Assembly (NCBI GenBank): GCA_035063885.1
Contig: JAPSFM010000085.1
Span: 1-23,089, forward strand
Direction of reading: 5' to 3'
DNA: 23,089 bases
Source of the DNA: CAADGY01 sp900696665
GTDB lineage: Bacteria > Acidobacteriota > Terriglobia > Bryobacterales > Bryobacteraceae
Part shown: one piece after another, positions 13,957-22,742 of the stretch
How positions within the stretch are numbered: the first letter of the stretch is position 1
Layout of the letters: each line of letters begins with the position of its first letter
Translations under genes and position numbers: made by a program
Notes under the pieces: model-generated
Told to the model about the DNA's origin: nothing
What the model saw: the letters and a program-made list of their open reading frames with translations, nothing else
Databases searched by the model: none

Positions 13957-15783
13957 GTGCAGCCGAAATACGTTGTGGGAATTGACCTTGGAACCACAAA
14001 CAGCGGGGTGGCGTACGCGGAACCCGGGTCTGTAACGGATCCGCACCAGTTGCCTCCCGTTTCGCTGTTCGCCGTGCCGCAACTCGCGAATCCGGGAGAA
14101 GTCCGCGACGAAGCCCTGCTAGCGTCTTCGCTTTACTTGGCGGGACCGATGGATTTCCCGGAAGGATCGACCGGCTTGCCTTGGGAGTCCGCAGAGGACT
14201 ACGTGGTAGGCCGTCTGGCGCTGACGCGCGGCATTGAGAGCATGGGCCGGCTGGTGACATCGGCCAAGTCCTGGCTATCGCACAGCGGGGTAGACCGCAC
14301 GGGACCTATCCTGCCTCCGAATGCGCCGGATGGAGTGCCCAGAATCTCTCCGGTGGAAGCCTCCCGCCGTTACCTCGAACATATCCGCCACGCCTGGGAC
14401 TACAAAATGCCGGATGCGCAATTTACTGAACAGAATGTTCTGGTGACGGTGCCGGCGTCTTTCGATGCCGTAGCGCGCGAGTTGACTCTGAAGGCCACCG
14501 AGGAAGCGGGCTATCGCAATATCGTTTTGCTCGAGGAGCCGCAGGCCGCTTTCTACGCGTGGATTGAACGGCACCCGGACTGGCGCGAACGCGTTCACGT
14601 CGGCGACCTGATCCTTGTAGTCGACATCGGCGGCGGCACCACGGATTTCACTCTCATCGCAGTGACCGAAGAGAACGGGGCACTGAAACTGGAACGCGTG
14701 GCGGTGGGCGAGCACATTCTGTTGGGCGGCGACAATATCGATCTGGCGCTGGCGCGTTTTGTGGAACAGGAACTGGCTTCACGGAACACGAAGCTCGACG
14801 CCATGCAGTTGCATGCTCTCTGGCAGCGATGCCGTGTGGCGAAAGAAAAATTGTTCGAAGAGGGCTCCACGGAAGAGGAACCCGTTACGATTCCCGGCCG
14901 CGGCACAGCCCTGGTAGGCGGCACGATTCGGGCCCGGCTGCGGCGCGCCGATGTCGTAAGAATCGTAATCGACGGATTTCTACCGGTGGTATCAAGCAAT
15001 GAGATGCCGCAGCGGCAGCGCCGCGTCGGGCTCCAGGAAATCGGGTTGCCTTATGCGGCCGACCCGGCCATCACCAAGCACCTTGCGCGTTTCCTGCGCC
15101 AGCAGGCTTCGGCTGCCGAACATGGCTCCATCCGCCGAAGCTCCAGCGGCTTTGCCTGTCCTACTCACGTGCTGTTCAATGGCGGGGTGCTGCGCTCCGG
15201 CATCGTGCGGGAACGCATACTGGACGTGCTGAATACCTGGCTTGACGAGGAAGGCATGGGCCGGGCCCTTGCACTTCCCGGCGAAGATCTGATGCACGCG
15301 GTGGCAAGAGGCGCTGCGTACTATGGCTTAGCGCGCCAGGGGCAGGGTGTCCGGATCCGCGGTGGCATTGCCCGCACCTATTATGTGGGAATCGAAAGCG
15401 CGATGCCGGCGGTTCCCGGGATGCCGGCTCCCCTGAAAGCGCTGACCGTTGCGCCGTTCGGCATGGAAGAGGGCAGCGACGTACGCCTGCCTCAGAGCGA
15501 GTTCGGCTTGATTGTCGGCGAGCCCGCGGAGTTCCGGTTTTTCGCTTCGGCCGTGAGAAAGAACGATCCCGCCGGTCTCATGATCGAAGACATTCGCGGC
15601 GACCTCGAAGAGCTGTCTCCCGTGGAAGTAAACCTTCCTGCAGACGATAACGCGGGACAATTGATTCCGGTGACGTTGGAAACGGTGGTGACTGAGACCG
15701 GCCTTCTGCAGCTTTGGTGCGTGGCGCGTGACGGACGGCGCTGGAAGCTGGAGTTCAACGTCCGGGAGAAGGTCGCGGCTTGA
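13957..15783 (+). CDS. Atypical Hsp70-family protein lacking the helical lid
   Basis: The start is GTG 13957, four bases after the DUF2760 stop and three codons before KYVVGIDLGTTNSGVAY. The longer frame from 13879 overlaps the upstream gene and adds only non-homologous sequence. The 608-residue protein has an Hsp70/actin-fold ATPase domain: phosphate-1 motif D10-LGTTNS, phosphate-2 VVDIGGGTTDFTL (Asp 223), and adenosine motif FNGGVLRSG (Asn 408). After about residue 460 comes a short beta-rich segment, ending PVTLETVVTETGLLQLWCVARDGRRWKLEF, that resembles an Hsp70 beta-subdomain. The C-terminal helical lid of DnaK is missing. The length and motif context differ from DnaK and HscA. It should bind and hydrolyse ATP; the client is unknown. 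It is a paralogue of the next gene, so the pair likely arose by duplication. Confidence 0.9.
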   Translation: MQPKYVVGIDLGTTNSGVAYAEPGSVTDPHQLPPVSLFAVPQLANPGEVRDEALLASSLYLAGPMDFPEGSTGLPWESAEDYVVGRLALTRGIESMGRLVTSAKSWLSHSGVDRTGPILPPNAPDGVPRISPVEASRRYLEHIRHAWDYKMPDAQFTEQNVLVTVPASFDAVARELTLKATEEAGYRNIVLLEEPQAAFYAWIERHPDWRERVHVGDLILVVDIGGGTTDFTLIAVTEENGALKLERVAVGEHILLGGDNIDLALARFVEQELASRNTKLDAMQLHALWQRCRVAKEKLFEEGSTEEEPVTIPGRGTALVGGTIRARLRRADVVRIVIDGFLPVVSSNEMPQRQRRVGLQEIGLPYAADPAITKHLARFLRQQASAAEHGSIRRSSSGFACPTHVLFNGGVLRSGIVRERILDVLNTWLDEEGMGRALALPGEDLMHAVARGAAYYGLARQGQGVRIRGGIARTYYVGIESAMPAVPGMPAPLKALTVAPFGMEEGSDVRLPQSEFGLIVGEPAEFRFFASAVRKNDPAGLMIEDIRGDLEELSPVEVNLPADDNAGQLIPVTLETVVTETGLLQLWCVARDGRRWKLEFNVREKVAA

Positions 15784-15790
15784 TTCGCCA

Positions 15791-18484
15791 ATGAATATCG
15801 GAATCGATCTCGGAACGACAAACTCTGCGCTGTCCTACATCGACCCTCAAGAGGCGGAAGAGGCGGACTTTCCTCCCGTCCACATATTCGCAATCCCGCA
15901 GGAAACCGCCCAGGGGCGCGTGGAGCCGATGCGTACGCTGCCGTCCTTCCTGTACGTGGAAGACACGGTGCACGTGGGCGCCTGGGCGCGTGAGCAGGGC
16001 GCATTGGTGCCTACACGCTCGGTGCACTCGGCGAAGTCGTGGCTGTCGAATCCCGATGTGGACCGCACGGCGCGAATTCTGCCGTGGGACGCGCAGGAAA
16101 ACAGCCGTATCCTGTCGCCGGTGGAAGTGTCGTCCCGCATTATCGCCCACATGCGCGAAGCATGGGACCGGTCGCACGCGGAACCGCTCGCATCTCAGGA
16201 TATCGTTCTGACGGTTCCGGCATCGTTCGATGAAGAAGCGCGCGAATTGACGGTGATTGCCGCCAAAGAGGCGGGCGTCGAAAACCTGACCTTGATTGAA
16301 GAGCCGGTAGCGGCCTTTTATTCATGGATCGCAAATCATCTTGTGCAATCGCGCAAAGATCTACGCGACGGGCAGATCGTGCTGGTGTGCGATGTCGGCG
16401 GCGGCACCAGTGATTTCACTCTGATCCGTGTGGGACGCGAGGATGACCGGATCAACTTCACCCGTACGGCGGTGGGACGGCATCTTCTCCTTGGCGGCGA
16501 TAACCTCGATCTGACACTGGTCTGGCTGGTGGAAACCAAGCTCGGGGTACCTCTCTCCATCCGGCAGCGGAGCGCGCTGCGGCGCCAGTGCGCGGCCGCG
16601 AAGGAGCGATTGCTCGGCGATCCGAATCTTGCAAGCGTCGAGATTACCGTGCTGGGCTCCGGTTCGGCTCTGATCGGAGGCACTCTCAAGACAGAGATCC
16701 TTCGCGAAGAGGCGCTCGAACTGGCGCTTGAGGGTTTCCTGCCGTTTTGCGATCTGAACGAGAAGCCCAGAGAGGAAAAGCGAAGTCTCTTTCGCGAGCT
16801 CGGGTTGCCCTACGTGTCCGACCCAGCCATTACCCGGCACCTGGCTGCATTTCTTACATCGACCGGATCGCCGCCCCCGGAAGCCATCCTCTTCAACGGT
16901 GGATTTTTTATTCCCGCGGTTTGCCGTGAACGGCTGACGGAAGTCGTAGGATCCTGGTACGGCCGGCGCCCGCTGATGTTGGAGAACCAGGATCTGGATC
17001 TTGCGGTGGCGGTGGGAGCCGCTTACTACTCCTATGTGCGCTCGACAGGCGCCGGACTGCTGGTCCGAGGCGGCCTGCCGCGAACATACTACATTGAAAT
17101 CGCCGGCACGGATGATGCGGTGCGGACCGTGTGCCTTGTGCCGCGCGGTACGGAGGAAGGGTCGTCGCTCGAACTGGAGCGTGAGGGCCTGCAGCTTGTG
17201 GCAAACCGCCCGGTGTCGTTCAGGCTGTACAGCTCGCTGACCCGTACCGAAGACCGGCTGGGTGAGGTCGTCGAATTTACACCGGCAGAAGCCGAAGAAA
17301 GTCTGCACCTGCACGCGCCGCTCAATGCGGTGATCCGGTTCGGCAAGAAAACCGAGGAACGAACGATTCCCGTGAAGTTGGGAGTTCGTCTGACGGAGGT
17401 GGGCACGCTCGAGATCTGGTGCGAGTCGAAGATCAGCGAGCACCGTTGGAGGCTCCAGTTCGAACTGCGTAAACCGGCCGCTTCGGCGGCACGGTCGCCG
17501 CAACCGGAAATGCGGCACGCCTCAGCGGTGATAGCCGAGGAATCACTGGCCGCGGCCGAAGCGCTGATTGCGGCAGTCTTCAGCGGCGGGCAGGCGATTC
17601 CACCGGAAGAGCTTCCGTCGCGCCTCGAACAATTAATGGGTGTGGGGCGGAACGCCTGGCCGGTGACTGCGATTCGCCGGCTGGCCGACCGCTTCCTGGA
17701 AGTGAGCGAGGGCCGCAAACGCAGTCCCGCCGCCGAAGCGCGCTGGCTTAATCTTTGTGGATTCTGCTTGCGCCCAGGCTTTGGATTTCCTGGTGACGAG
17801 CTTCGGATTGAGAAAGCACGCCGAGTCTATGCCGCGGGTCTCCAATTTCCCAACCAGGTGCAGTGCGAGATCGAATGGTGGATCTTCTGGGGCAGAGTCG
17901 CGGGTGGGCTGAACAAGAACCAGCAGGTCGACATTTTTCAGCGGCTGAGTGGAATTGTGTTACCGCGGGGGTTGAAGAAGACAACTAAGGTTCGCAATTC
18001 CAGCCTGCTTCGGGAAATGTGGCGGGCGGCGGCGAGCCTGGAGCTTCTACCTGTCCACACGCGGACCGAATTGGGGGAAGCCCTGTTGCGGCGGATCCGG
18101 GCCAATGATTTCCGCGATAGTGAGTTGTGGTGTTTGTCGCGGCTTGGCGCCAGGAAATTGCTGTACGCACCCATGAACCAGGTTTTGTCCGGAGCGGTTG
18201 CAGCCCGGTGGGCCGAAGCCCTGTTGAAGCTGGTACCGGAATTCACGGGTGCCGCCGAGGCAGTTGCCACTCTGGCGCGGCAGACGGGCGACACCACGCG
18301 GGATGTGCCGCCGGCCACTTATGAAATGGTGCGCCGGACGCTTGAATCGAAACCGGACTCCGCCCGCCTGATCGCCATCCTCGAGGGAGAAGAGGCTGCC
18401 GAGCAGGCGTTCGGCCGGATGTTCGGGGAGGAACTGCCTTCTGGCCTGGTACTAGGTTCCGCCGGCTCGCCGGCTATTAGCTAA
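15791..18484 (+). CDS. Hsp70-family protein with DUF3731-like C-terminal extension
   Basis: The 897-residue product starts at ATG 15791, seven bases after the preceding stop; the longer frame from 15728 overlaps the upstream gene. The ATPase domain carries D6-LGTTNS, VCDVGGGTSDFTL (Asp 201) and the adenosine motif FNGGFFIP (Asn 369). A beta segment similar to that of its upstream partner follows, ending PVKLGVRLTEVGTLEIWC near residue 540. From about 590 to 897 is an alpha-helical extension (RWLNLCGFCLRPGFGFPGDELR, EIEWWIFWGRVAGGLNKNQQ, LWCLSRLGARKLLYAP) that I recognise as DUF3731, found attached to Hsp70-like ATPases. No DnaJ or GrpE gene is nearby, so the extension or the DUF2760 protein may supply the partner function. 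That is inference. No Shine-Dalgarno is close, so translation is probably coupled. Confidence 0.9.
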   Translation: MNIGIDLGTTNSALSYIDPQEAEEADFPPVHIFAIPQETAQGRVEPMRTLPSFLYVEDTVHVGAWAREQGALVPTRSVHSAKSWLSNPDVDRTARILPWDAQENSRILSPVEVSSRIIAHMREAWDRSHAEPLASQDIVLTVPASFDEEARELTVIAAKEAGVENLTLIEEPVAAFYSWIANHLVQSRKDLRDGQIVLVCDVGGGTSDFTLIRVGREDDRINFTRTAVGRHLLLGGDNLDLTLVWLVETKLGVPLSIRQRSALRRQCAAAKERLLGDPNLASVEITVLGSGSALIGGTLKTEILREEALELALEGFLPFCDLNEKPREEKRSLFRELGLPYVSDPAITRHLAAFLTSTGSPPPEAILFNGGFFIPAVCRERLTEVVGSWYGRRPLMLENQDLDLAVAVGAAYYSYVRSTGAGLLVRGGLPRTYYIEIAGTDDAVRTVCLVPRGTEEGSSLELEREGLQLVANRPVSFRLYSSLTRTEDRLGEVVEFTPAEAEESLHLHAPLNAVIRFGKKTEERTIPVKLGVRLTEVGTLEIWCESKISEHRWRLQFELRKPAASAARSPQPEMRHASAVIAEESLAAAEALIAAVFSGGQAIPPEELPSRLEQLMGVGRNAWPVTAIRRLADRFLEVSEGRKRSPAAEARWLNLCGFCLRPGFGFPGDELRIEKARRVYAAGLQFPNQVQCEIEWWIFWGRVAGGLNKNQQVDIFQRLSGIVLPRGLKKTTKVRNSSLLREMWRAAASLELLPVHTRTELGEALLRRIRANDFRDSELWCLSRLGARKLLYAPMNQVLSGAVAARWAEALLKLVPEFTGAAEAVATLARQTGDTTRDVPPATYEMVRRTLESKPDSARLIAILEGEEAAEQAFGRMFGEELPSGLVLGSAGSPAIS

Positions 18485-18976
18485 ATATAGAGTAGCGGGT
18501 CGAGACGAGCATAAACGCTCAGGATGGCACGCCGCGATGGCTTGTGGAATCAACGAGCTATTGGCCGGATGGAATTCTGCGTACCACACCCGCACCCCCA
18601 TCCCCGCTTCGACCCTCACCGTGACAGGGCCGGCCATCTGGGTCTTTCGTGAGCTGGAGTCACTATAAGCAGGCGAGCAGGAGGCGTGACACATTCCGCG
18701 ATTTGATGCGTGCAGCGGAGACCAGCGGAGGTAACCGACAATCGAGCAGACTCAATCCCCACGCAGGAGCCGTTCTTTGTTGACCGGGAGCCGTAGCGGT
18801 AGGGTGACCGGAGCGATTTTCTCCAGACACACTCCGGTCTTCTCCTCCGCTGGTTCTTATAGTGGCCCCGAAGGAGAGATGTTGAGACGAAGGTTTTCCA
18901 CAGTGGTCGCGACCACTGTGCTGTGGAAAACCGTGCTCTCCGCTGCTGGCAGAGGGGCACAGCCTGGTGGGCGAGA
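18485..18976. other. Structured intergenic region between convergent genes
   Basis: These ~490 bases separate the converging Hsp70 and TonB-receptor genes. No long conserved gene is visible. A 43-residue open frame at 18537-18668 (+), starting MACGINELLAGWNSAYHTRT, has no ribosome binding site and no family I recognise. The stretch holds several dyads: GACCGGAG (18806-18813) with its complement at 18832-18839, the large palindrome at 18892-18932, and a hairpin at the receptor stop. CACTATAAG (18661-18669) recurs inverted near 18856-18864, and CCAGCGGAGG occurs at 18722-18731 and inverted at 18844-18853. This density of dyads suggests a decayed small mobile element, but I cannot name one. Confidence 0.4.
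18892..18932. repeat. Long palindrome interrupted by a 5-bp tandem duplication
   Basis: GGTTTTCCACAG (18892-18903) is perfectly complementary to CTGTGGAAAACC (18921-18932). The core at 18899-18920 is itself a perfect 22-bp palindrome. If one of the two adjacent CTGTG units (18916-18920 and 18921-18925) is removed, the whole becomes a perfect 36-bp palindrome with no loop. It could be a hairpin terminator for two convergent genes, a dimeric protein-binding site, or a mobile-element remnant. Confidence 0.75.
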
Positions 18977-18984
18977 CTACCAGG
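18963..18984 (-). terminator. Hairpin overlapping the TonB-receptor stop codon
   Basis: CCTGGT (18963-18968) pairs with ACCAGG (18979-18984) across a 10-base loop that includes most of the receptor's TAG stop. The stem is short and no T-run follows on the minus strand. It is a weak terminator candidate only. Confidence 0.25.
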
Positions 18985-21900
18985 TGAAGCGGACTCCCAT
19001 CCGGAATGACCGGACGTAGGGTTGGTCGCCAGTGGAATCCCCGCTGACGCCACCCACTCCGCCAATCTGGCCCAGTCCGTCCGGATCGGAAATATCCGTG
19101 TTCGGATTACTCCAGTTCGGATGGTTGAAAATGTTAGTCGCCGTCATCTCCCAACGTAACCGCGCTCTGTCCTCCCGGAACAGGAACTCTTTGTGGAAAC
19201 CCATATGCCACACGTTTACGCCGGGGCCCTTGATCACGCCCTTCGCCGAAGTGCCGAACCTGCCGGTTTGCGGTGGTGCGAACGCCCCCGTGTCAAACCA
19301 GCGTTCGATCGTTCGCTGGCCGCTTGGAAGGTTCGGATTTCGCAAGATATCGGGCCTCAGTGATACCTCCGCCGAATCGCTGTCAGTGTAGAAAATCCCA
19401 ACTGGATCCGGCCCGGTCCAGAACGGCGTGAGGAACTGGCCGGTCTGAGTGGACCAAATGCCGCTGATTTCCCAGCCGCCCACCGCCAGATTCGCCAGCC
19501 TCGAGACGCCCGATAACCACTTCTTACCACGGCCGAACGGAAACTGGTATACCCAGTTGGTGTTCCATCGATGCGTCGGAACATCGCCAGAAACGGCTTT
19601 TTCCCGGCTGCGGTCAAACGGATTCTCCGAGGTGAACGCCCAGTTATCGAAATCCCAGTTATAGTCCATGTCGTAGATGTCCCGGGCCCACGTCCATGTA
19701 CTTTGAAGGTAGAGTCCCTTGGCCATCTGGCGGTTCACTTCAAACGTCATGGCATGGTAGTTGTGACCCGCGCCATTCGTAATGTAGGTGATCGTGGGAT
19801 AGTTCGGGAAAGGTCGGGGCTTTTCAATGTAAGGGCGCGCATCGGGCACGGGCGAATTGATATCGTAGGCCCACGGCGCCTTACGCCCCAGCGTTCCGAT
19901 GTAAGACAGTCGGAATCCGGTGTCCCACTGCTGGCGCTCGATCGTGAAGTTGTACTGCATTGAGTATGGAGTCTCATAGTTGGGGTTCAGCGCCGCAGGA
20001 ATACTCACCTCCGACGGCCCCCCCGTTCCGGTTGCCGGAAATACCCGTGGCAATATCACCTGCGGATTCGCGGTGGGGTTCGTGAACGTGGGTTCGTTCA
20101 GCACGAAGGGGACTCCGCCGGAAGTCAAGCCGTATACGAACGGAACCACATCATAGAACAGGCCCCAGCCGGCCCGAAAGACTGTCTGGCTCCCCCATGG
20201 GCGGTAGGCCACACCGACGCGCGGCGCGATGTTGTTTTTATCCATATTGACGATCGAGCGGCCACGCAAACCGACACTGCTCGCCTCGGCGATCCCGACG
20301 TAGGCCGTTGGGAAGATCGGGCTGATCTCACTGGAAGCACCGTCGGGGATAATGATTTTCTTCGAGCCGATATCAAAGATCGACAACAAATTCCGGTTGT
20401 CCCGCCATGGAAAGTGCGGCTCGTACCGGACGCCCAAATTCAGTGTGAGCTTCGGGCTGATCTTGAAATCGTCCATCGCATAGAAATCCAGTGACCAGCG
20501 GTTTCGGTCCACTCGCGGAGTAGGGAAGGCCCGGGCCGCCCGCGTCGGAATTCCCAACAGGAAGTCGGCGTACGGATAGCCCGTAAAGCGGCTCGAGAAG
20601 GTTAAGTTCCCGAACAGGTTCCCCGGGGCGCCATAGCTATCGTACTCGGATCGCAGCATGTTGAAGCCGAACTTCAGGTTATGGCGGTTACGGAACCAGC
20701 TAAAGTGTTCCTGCACTTCTTCCGTGTGCGTCCGGTAGCCGACCGGGCGGTGATTCACACTTGGGCTAATGCCGGTGAGGCTCGAACCTGACCAGTTGAT
20801 TTTCAGCACGCCCGTGAACTCCTCCGGGATGCCAGGAGCGAGACCGACAATTCCCAACTCCTCCATGAGCTGCGGGCCATTGATGGGCAACAGAATCGGG
20901 TTGTTGTTGAAGTGGAAGCCCCAGCGGATCTCATTCACCATCGTTGGATTAAACGTGTGCGTATACGACACGGTTGACGCGCGGTTGCTGCGCACTTGAT
21001 TCCGCTGCCCGATGGTCGGAAGGTTCGCCTCGTACGGCCGGTTGTACAGCCGGTGCCATGTGAATCGCCCGAAAAGATAGCCCTTGTCGCCAAACCGATG
21101 ATCTCCACGCGTTGTCCAGTATGTGGATGGATCATACGACCGCGTTTTCGCTTCCCGATAGTTTCTGGTGGCGAATACACTCGTGTTGCCAAAATTCGGC
21201 AGCGGGTAAAACCTCTCTTGGATCTTCTTCGATACAGGGTTGATTAGGTTGTCCGGAATCCTGTTGTTCGGAAACACCTCGCCGGTAAACGGGTTCCTGA
21301 GCGTTACTCCGGAAAGATCGGAGAAGTCACCGTTTCGCCACGCCGCCAGGGGAACCGAGGGCGTCAGGTTCTGTGTCCGCTGGCTGCCTCGTGACGTCTC
21401 GAAGGAAAAATAGAAAAAGGTCTTGTTGCGCCCGTCGTAAACCTTCGGCATCCAAACCGGCCCTCCGACTGCCCCGCCCGGCGCGTGGAATATGCCTGTG
21501 GGCCGGGCAACGGCGAAATAGTCACGCGCCCGGAACCATGGCGTCGAGTAGTAATCGAAGATTGTTCCATGAAGGTCGTTCGTGCCTGATTTCGACACGA
21601 TCGTGACCTGCCCGATGGAGCCGAACTCGGCCGAGTTATTCGAAAGGTCGATCTTCACCTCTTGAAATGATTCGATGTAGTTTGCCAGCGGTCCCGTCTG
21701 CGTATTGTCAACGCCATCACTGAAGCTGACTCCGTCAATCGACCAGTTCTCCTGATTCACACGGCTGCCACCAAAGCGAATCACGCTGCTTCCCGGCTGC
21801 TGTTGCACGCCCGGCGCCAGAGCGAGGTATGCCCACAATCCGCGAGTGTTCAGTGGCAGCGTGTTGAGCAGCATCGAAGTCTTCGTATTCCCAATTCGCG

Positions 21901-22303
21901 CCGTCTCCGTCTCGATCAGCGTCGCTCCGGCCGATACCTCGACGGCCGTTTCCACCGCCCCGACCTCGAGCTTTATGTCGACGCGACGCACGTCGCGTGA
22001 AACCAGAGCGACGTTCTGAACCACAAACTCCTTGAACCCGGCCGCCTCCGCCTTCACTGAATAGGTGCCCTGGTTCAACTGCGGAACCGTGTAGATTCCG
22101 GCTTCGTTCGACTTTGTCGCGCTCTTAACACCGGTCAGCACGTTCGTCGCGGTGACGGACACGTTGGGAACAACCGCGCCCGTGGGGTCCGTCACCGTAC
22201 CCGTTATGGTCGCAAAGATGGTTTGGGAATGTGTGATGCCCGCAGCTAAGAAGACGGCAATGCACACACCAATCCCTATCTTCTTTCCTGGATGACTTGT
22301 CAT
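18977..22303 (-). CDS. TonB-dependent receptor, Oar-like, with carboxypeptidase-regulatory-like domain
   Basis: This outer-membrane protein of 1,108 residues has a signal peptide (about 1-27, basic KK then a hydrophobic run). A carboxypeptidase-regulatory-like beta-sandwich follows (about 28-115, ATITGTVTDPTGAVVPNVSV, GIYTVPQLNQGTYSVKAEAAGF). The plug is about 120-240 (LPLNTRGLWAYLALAPGV, INGE-like SIDGVSFSDG, VTIVSKSGTNDLHGT). The rest is a long beta-barrel with many aromatic strands (TLNLGVRYEPHFPWRDN), ending in the outer-membrane signal VRFTW. This architecture is heavily expanded in Acidobacteria and resembles Myxococcus Oar. It would import or bind a large substrate, perhaps peptide or glycan, using TonB energy. 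The substrate cannot be told, since no SusD-like or degradative gene is adjacent. Start ATG 22303 has a G-rich stretch upstream and a good promoter. Confidence 0.93.
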   Translation of the reverse strand: MTSHPGKKIGIGVCIAVFLAAGITHSQTIFATITGTVTDPTGAVVPNVSVTATNVLTGVKSATKSNEAGIYTVPQLNQGTYSVKAEAAGFKEFVVQNVALVSRDVRRVDIKLEVGAVETAVEVSAGATLIETETARIGNTKTSMLLNTLPLNTRGLWAYLALAPGVQQQPGSSVIRFGGSRVNQENWSIDGVSFSDGVDNTQTGPLANYIESFQEVKIDLSNNSAEFGSIGQVTIVSKSGTNDLHGTIFDYYSTPWFRARDYFAVARPTGIFHAPGGAVGGPVWMPKVYDGRNKTFFYFSFETSRGSQRTQNLTPSVPLAAWRNGDFSDLSGVTLRNPFTGEVFPNNRIPDNLINPVSKKIQERFYPLPNFGNTSVFATRNYREAKTRSYDPSTYWTTRGDHRFGDKGYLFGRFTWHRLYNRPYEANLPTIGQRNQVRSNRASTVSYTHTFNPTMVNEIRWGFHFNNNPILLPINGPQLMEELGIVGLAPGIPEEFTGVLKINWSGSSLTGISPSVNHRPVGYRTHTEEVQEHFSWFRNRHNLKFGFNMLRSEYDSYGAPGNLFGNLTFSSRFTGYPYADFLLGIPTRAARAFPTPRVDRNRWSLDFYAMDDFKISPKLTLNLGVRYEPHFPWRDNRNLLSIFDIGSKKIIIPDGASSEISPIFPTAYVGIAEASSVGLRGRSIVNMDKNNIAPRVGVAYRPWGSQTVFRAGWGLFYDVVPFVYGLTSGGVPFVLNEPTFTNPTANPQVILPRVFPATGTGGPSEVSIPAALNPNYETPYSMQYNFTIERQQWDTGFRLSYIGTLGRKAPWAYDINSPVPDARPYIEKPRPFPNYPTITYITNGAGHNYHAMTFEVNRQMAKGLYLQSTWTWARDIYDMDYNWDFDNWAFTSENPFDRSREKAVSGDVPTHRWNTNWVYQFPFGRGKKWLSGVSRLANLAVGGWEISGIWSTQTGQFLTPFWTGPDPVGIFYTDSDSAEVSLRPDILRNPNLPSGQRTIERWFDTGAFAPPQTGRFGTSAKGVIKGPGVNVWHMGFHKEFLFREDRARLRWEMTATNIFNHPNWSNPNTDISDPDGLGQIGGVGGVSGDSTGDQPYVRSFRMGVRFTW

Positions 22304-22361
22304 GGTCTTTTCGCCCCCGCGAAATCAGCCGGAATTTCCGTTTTGGATCCCGATTGTGGCC

Positions 22362-22390
22362 AGTATACACCCGGCGCCGAGCGTGTTCAA
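22362..22390 (-). promoter_or_regulatory. Sigma70-type promoter of the TonB-dependent receptor gene
   Basis: On the minus strand TTGAAC (22390-22385) is followed after exactly 17 bases by TATACT (22367-22362). Transcription should start near 22355, leaving a leader of about 50 bases that includes a GGGGGCG stretch before the ATG. This is the best-matched promoter I see in the window. Confidence 0.55.
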
Positions 22391-22653
22391 ACGACAACGG
22401 CAGCTTTTCGAGTAAGGGGTGGAATGACGGCTGGAGTCATGGACGAAATGACGCTCTGCATGGTCGCCGCACGAAGGTCCGTTATGAGAGTACGGTTGAC
22501 ATTCGGTGCGGCGCGGATTTCACAAATCCTGTCCTCGATCTTGCACTTGCAGATGCCCCTTTCGACTTAGACTCAGGCCAGGAGGGAGCATCGATGCGAG
22601 GATGCAAAGCAAGAGTGGTTTACTGCGCGAGGAGCCTTCGCTATGCGGGCTAT

Positions 22654-22681
22654 CAGCCTCCCCTGGGAGCAGTGGAGGACC
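22654..22681 (+). repeat. 28-bp direct repeat, copy 1
   Basis: This unit begins CAGCCTCCCC and ends GGAGGACC. It is identical to 22715-22742 over all 28 bases and the match stops sharply at both ends. Internally CCTCC and GGAGG can pair as a hairpin. Copies are separated by 33 bases of unrelated sequence. The length, hairpin potential and spacing are like a type I-E CRISPR repeat, but there are only two copies and no cas gene in the window. Confidence 0.8.
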
Positions 22682-22714
22682 GAACTGGCCATAGTCGGCG
22701 AGGAGGCCACAGTC

Positions 22715-22742
22715 CAGCCTCCCCTGGGAGCAGTGGAGGACC
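22715..22742 (+). repeat. 28-bp direct repeat, copy 2
   Basis: Exact second copy of the unit at 22654-22681. One period further on in either direction (61 bp) no third copy is found. It is directly followed by AGCGGAGGAGC, a motif echoed (CCAGCGGAGG) in the intergenic region downstream of the receptor gene. Confidence 0.8.

Noticed and set aside
16361..17518. Long minus-strand open frame (385 residues)
   Set aside because: It lies fully antisense to the second Hsp70 gene, whose motifs are unmistakable; the frame is a by-product of GC-rich codon use and has no family resemblance.
18537..18668. 43-residue plus-strand open frame (MACGINELLAGWNSAYHTRT...)
   Set aside because: The composition looks protein-like, but there is no ribosome binding site or recognised homologue; kept only as a note in the intergenic entry.
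18616..19065. Minus-strand 149-residue open frame downstream of the TonB receptor
   Set aside because: Its first part overlaps the receptor gene in a different frame and the rest crosses the large palindrome; no family recognised.
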